A stretch of DNA of 15,490 bases from Planctomycetales bacterium (GTDB taxonomy: Bacteria; Planctomycetota; Planctomycetia; Isosphaerales; Isosphaeraceae): assembly GCA_027435495.1 (NCBI GenBank), contig DAHZZC010000417.1, forward strand, positions 1-15,490, in the 5' to 3' direction. Position 1 is the first letter of the stretch, and every line of letters starts with the position of its first letter. Under the pieces are notes generated by a model, which saw nothing but the letters and a program-made list of their open reading frames with translations, did not search any database and was not told the DNA's origin. Both the position numbers and the translations under genes were made by a program. Of the stretch, positions 14,500 to 15,490 are shown piece by piece.

Positions 14500-14529
14500 A
14501 TTATAATCGGCGATTGAGGGGATCGTCAA
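14500..14529 (-). promoter_or_regulatory. Sigma70-type promoter of the iron permease operon
   Basis: Read on the minus strand: -35 TTGACG (14529-14524), an 18-base spacer, and -10 TATAAT (14505-14500). The predicted transcription start is near 14493, giving a leader of about 70 bases to the ATG at 14424, with the Fur-like palindrome at its start. The shared AT block also contains TATAAT on the + strand (14502-14507), which could serve the divergent methyltransferase. Confidence 0.6.
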
Positions 14530-14587
14530 CGATCCGATCGCGAAGCAACGGAAATTGGCGGGACATCAGCGACGGGGAGGCGGATGG

Positions 14588-15265
14588 ATGGGTCCTGAGG
14601 GGGCGACGTTGTATTCGGGGCCGGTGGTGGTATCGTCGCTGACGATTGGGGGGTGTGCGATCCGGCTGGTCCGGCCGGCGGATCCGGACCGTTTGCTGGA
14701 TGATCCGGACGTCCTGGCCTGGAATCGCCGGGACGATTACATGCCGTACTGGGCCTATCTCTGGCCGGGTGCCTACCTGCTGGCCGAGGCCGTGGCGCGC
14801 GAGCCCTGGTCGGAGGGACGGAACGTCCAGGCGCTGGAGATCGGCTGCGGGCTCGGGCTCGCGGGCCTGGTTGCGGTTGCCCGGGGGATGAAGGTTCACT
14901 TCACCGACTACGACCGCACGCCCCTCGATTTCGTCGCGCGATCGGCGGTCGAGAACCGCTTCGAGCCCGAGTGTTATTCGACCGGACTCCTCGACTGGCG
15001 CGACCTTCCCGGCGACCGCTACCCGATCATCCTGGGCGCCGATGTGACCTATGAAATGCGACTCGTCCCGCTGGTTGCAAATGTCCTCGCAACGATGCTT
15101 GCTCCGGACGGTGTCGGACTGATTTCGAGTCCGTACCGGGTCGCGGATGAGACCTTTCCGAAGGCGGTGGGATCGCTCGGGCTGACCTGCCGGGTCGAGT
15201 CGGCCTCGGCGAGCACCGAGGACGGCCGGGCGGTTTCGGGGACGATTTATCGAGTGACGCGGTGA
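14588..15265 (+). CDS. SAM-dependent methyltransferase (family 16-like), 225 aa
   Basis: Class I Rossmann-fold methyltransferase. The SAM-binding motif I is ALEIGCGLGLAGL (residues 82-94), with the acidic post-I residue in FTDYDRTPL (D107). Motif II/IV is YPIILGADVTYE (145-156), and the family-specific N-terminal segment DDYMPYWAYLWPGAYLLAE (49-67) precedes the domain. The PYWAYLWPG element and DVTYE are typical of methyltransferase family 16, whose members mostly modify protein lysines; the substrate here is unknown. The ATG at 14588 was chosen for GGGGAGG at 14574-14580; an upstream in-frame TTG at 14555 is less likely. Divergent from the iron permease operon, sharing the 163-base control region, so co-regulation is possible. 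Cytoplasmic. Confidence 0.88.
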   Translation: MGPEGATLYSGPVVVSSLTIGGCAIRLVRPADPDRLLDDPDVLAWNRRDDYMPYWAYLWPGAYLLAEAVAREPWSEGRNVQALEIGCGLGLAGLVAVARGMKVHFTDYDRTPLDFVARSAVENRFEPECYSTGLLDWRDLPGDRYPIILGADVTYEMRLVPLVANVLATMLAPDGVGLISSPYRVADETFPKAVGSLGLTCRVESASASTEDGRAVSGTIYRVTR

Positions 15266-15328
15266 GTGGGGTTTTTGGTCTCGGAGGTCGTACGCAAGGC
15301 CCCGAGTTTCGACAGGACCCTTTTGCCT

Positions 15329-15411
15329 CGTGTAGGAGCCGGCTCCAGCCGGCGATCTTCGCGTCACCTTGAGCTTCGTCCGGGTCGCCAGCGGGAGCTG
15401 GCTCCTACACG
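15329..15411. repeat. Palindromic intergenic repeat (REP-like), full copy 2
   Basis: An 83-base unit with a perfect 12-bp terminal inverted repeat (CGTGTAGGAGCC at 15329-15340, GGCTCCTACACG at 15400-15411) and the same inner hairpin CCGGCT-CC-AGCCGG as copy 1. The first 27 bases from TGTAGG are identical to copy 1, then a CGCGTCACCTT block is shared; the right half diverges apart from the arm. The rest of the 15266-15490 stretch shows no gene or terminator. Confidence 0.85.
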
Positions 15412-15490
15412 GGCTATTGACCCGGTCACGACCCGGCGCGCCCTCCGAAAAAAGATCGGCGAACCCCAGCCATCACAAATCGGACGGGAT

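Noticed and set aside
14425..14529. Longer N terminus for the iron permease starting at 14529
   Set aside because: It would start in the -35 element and read through the Fur-like palindrome; the ATG at 14424 has a good ribosome binding site and begins a normal signal peptide.

Overview
The window is chromosomal DNA from a high-GC Gram-negative-type bacterium. Gene content, codon use and repeats suggest a planctomycete, perhaps of the Isosphaeraceae. The grounds are a lipid A gene (lpxB), an AsmA/YdbH-like envelope protein, many small lineage-type hypothetical proteins, and palindromic 'TGTAGGAGCCGGCTCC' intergenic repeats. The taxonomic placement is an inference from recalled patterns, not a database result. 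No rRNA, tRNA, CRISPR array, transposase or phage gene was seen.

Left part (1-2686, all + strand): a series of small genes. These are a 136-aa conserved-looking hypothetical, a 110-aa Cys-rich (zinc-binding-like) protein, a translationally coupled pair (a 69-aa helical protein overlapping a retropepsin-like aspartic protease by 4 bases), a two-helix membrane protein, and a secreted or anchored protein with one membrane helix and a coiled coil. A likely terminator follows the protease. A cluster of three related palindromic repeat copies sits at 2095-2291.

Middle (2788-9569): a 1335-aa AsmA/YdbH-like envelope protein on the minus strand, with a 110-aa hypothetical upstream of it on the same strand. 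Divergent from these is a Tat-exported aldo/keto reductase with a C-terminal four-Cys set and a strong hairpin just before its ribosome binding site. Downstream come a ~140-base inverted repeat of the 'ACCACGAA..GGACACGAA' type and an RRM RNA-binding protein with a Gly/Tyr-rich tail, whose leader can form two mutually exclusive hairpins. The 432 bases that follow hold no intact gene, but they do hold a possible frameshifted small membrane protein.

Right part (10002-15265): on the minus strand lie lpxB, a P19/Tp34-type periplasmic iron-uptake protein and an FTR1 iron permease fused at its N terminus to a cupredoxin-like domain with a full type 1 copper ligand set. The permease and P19 genes form a two-gene iron-uptake operon. 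It is driven by a recognisable promoter (TTGACG, 18-base spacer, TATAAT), with a perfect 17-base Fur-like palindrome just after the predicted transcription start. A SAM-dependent methyltransferase is divergent from this operon, and a full copy of the palindromic repeat closes the window. The fused copper-site permease with its P19 partner and Fur-like operator, and the coupled small-protein/protease pair, are the most interesting systems here.
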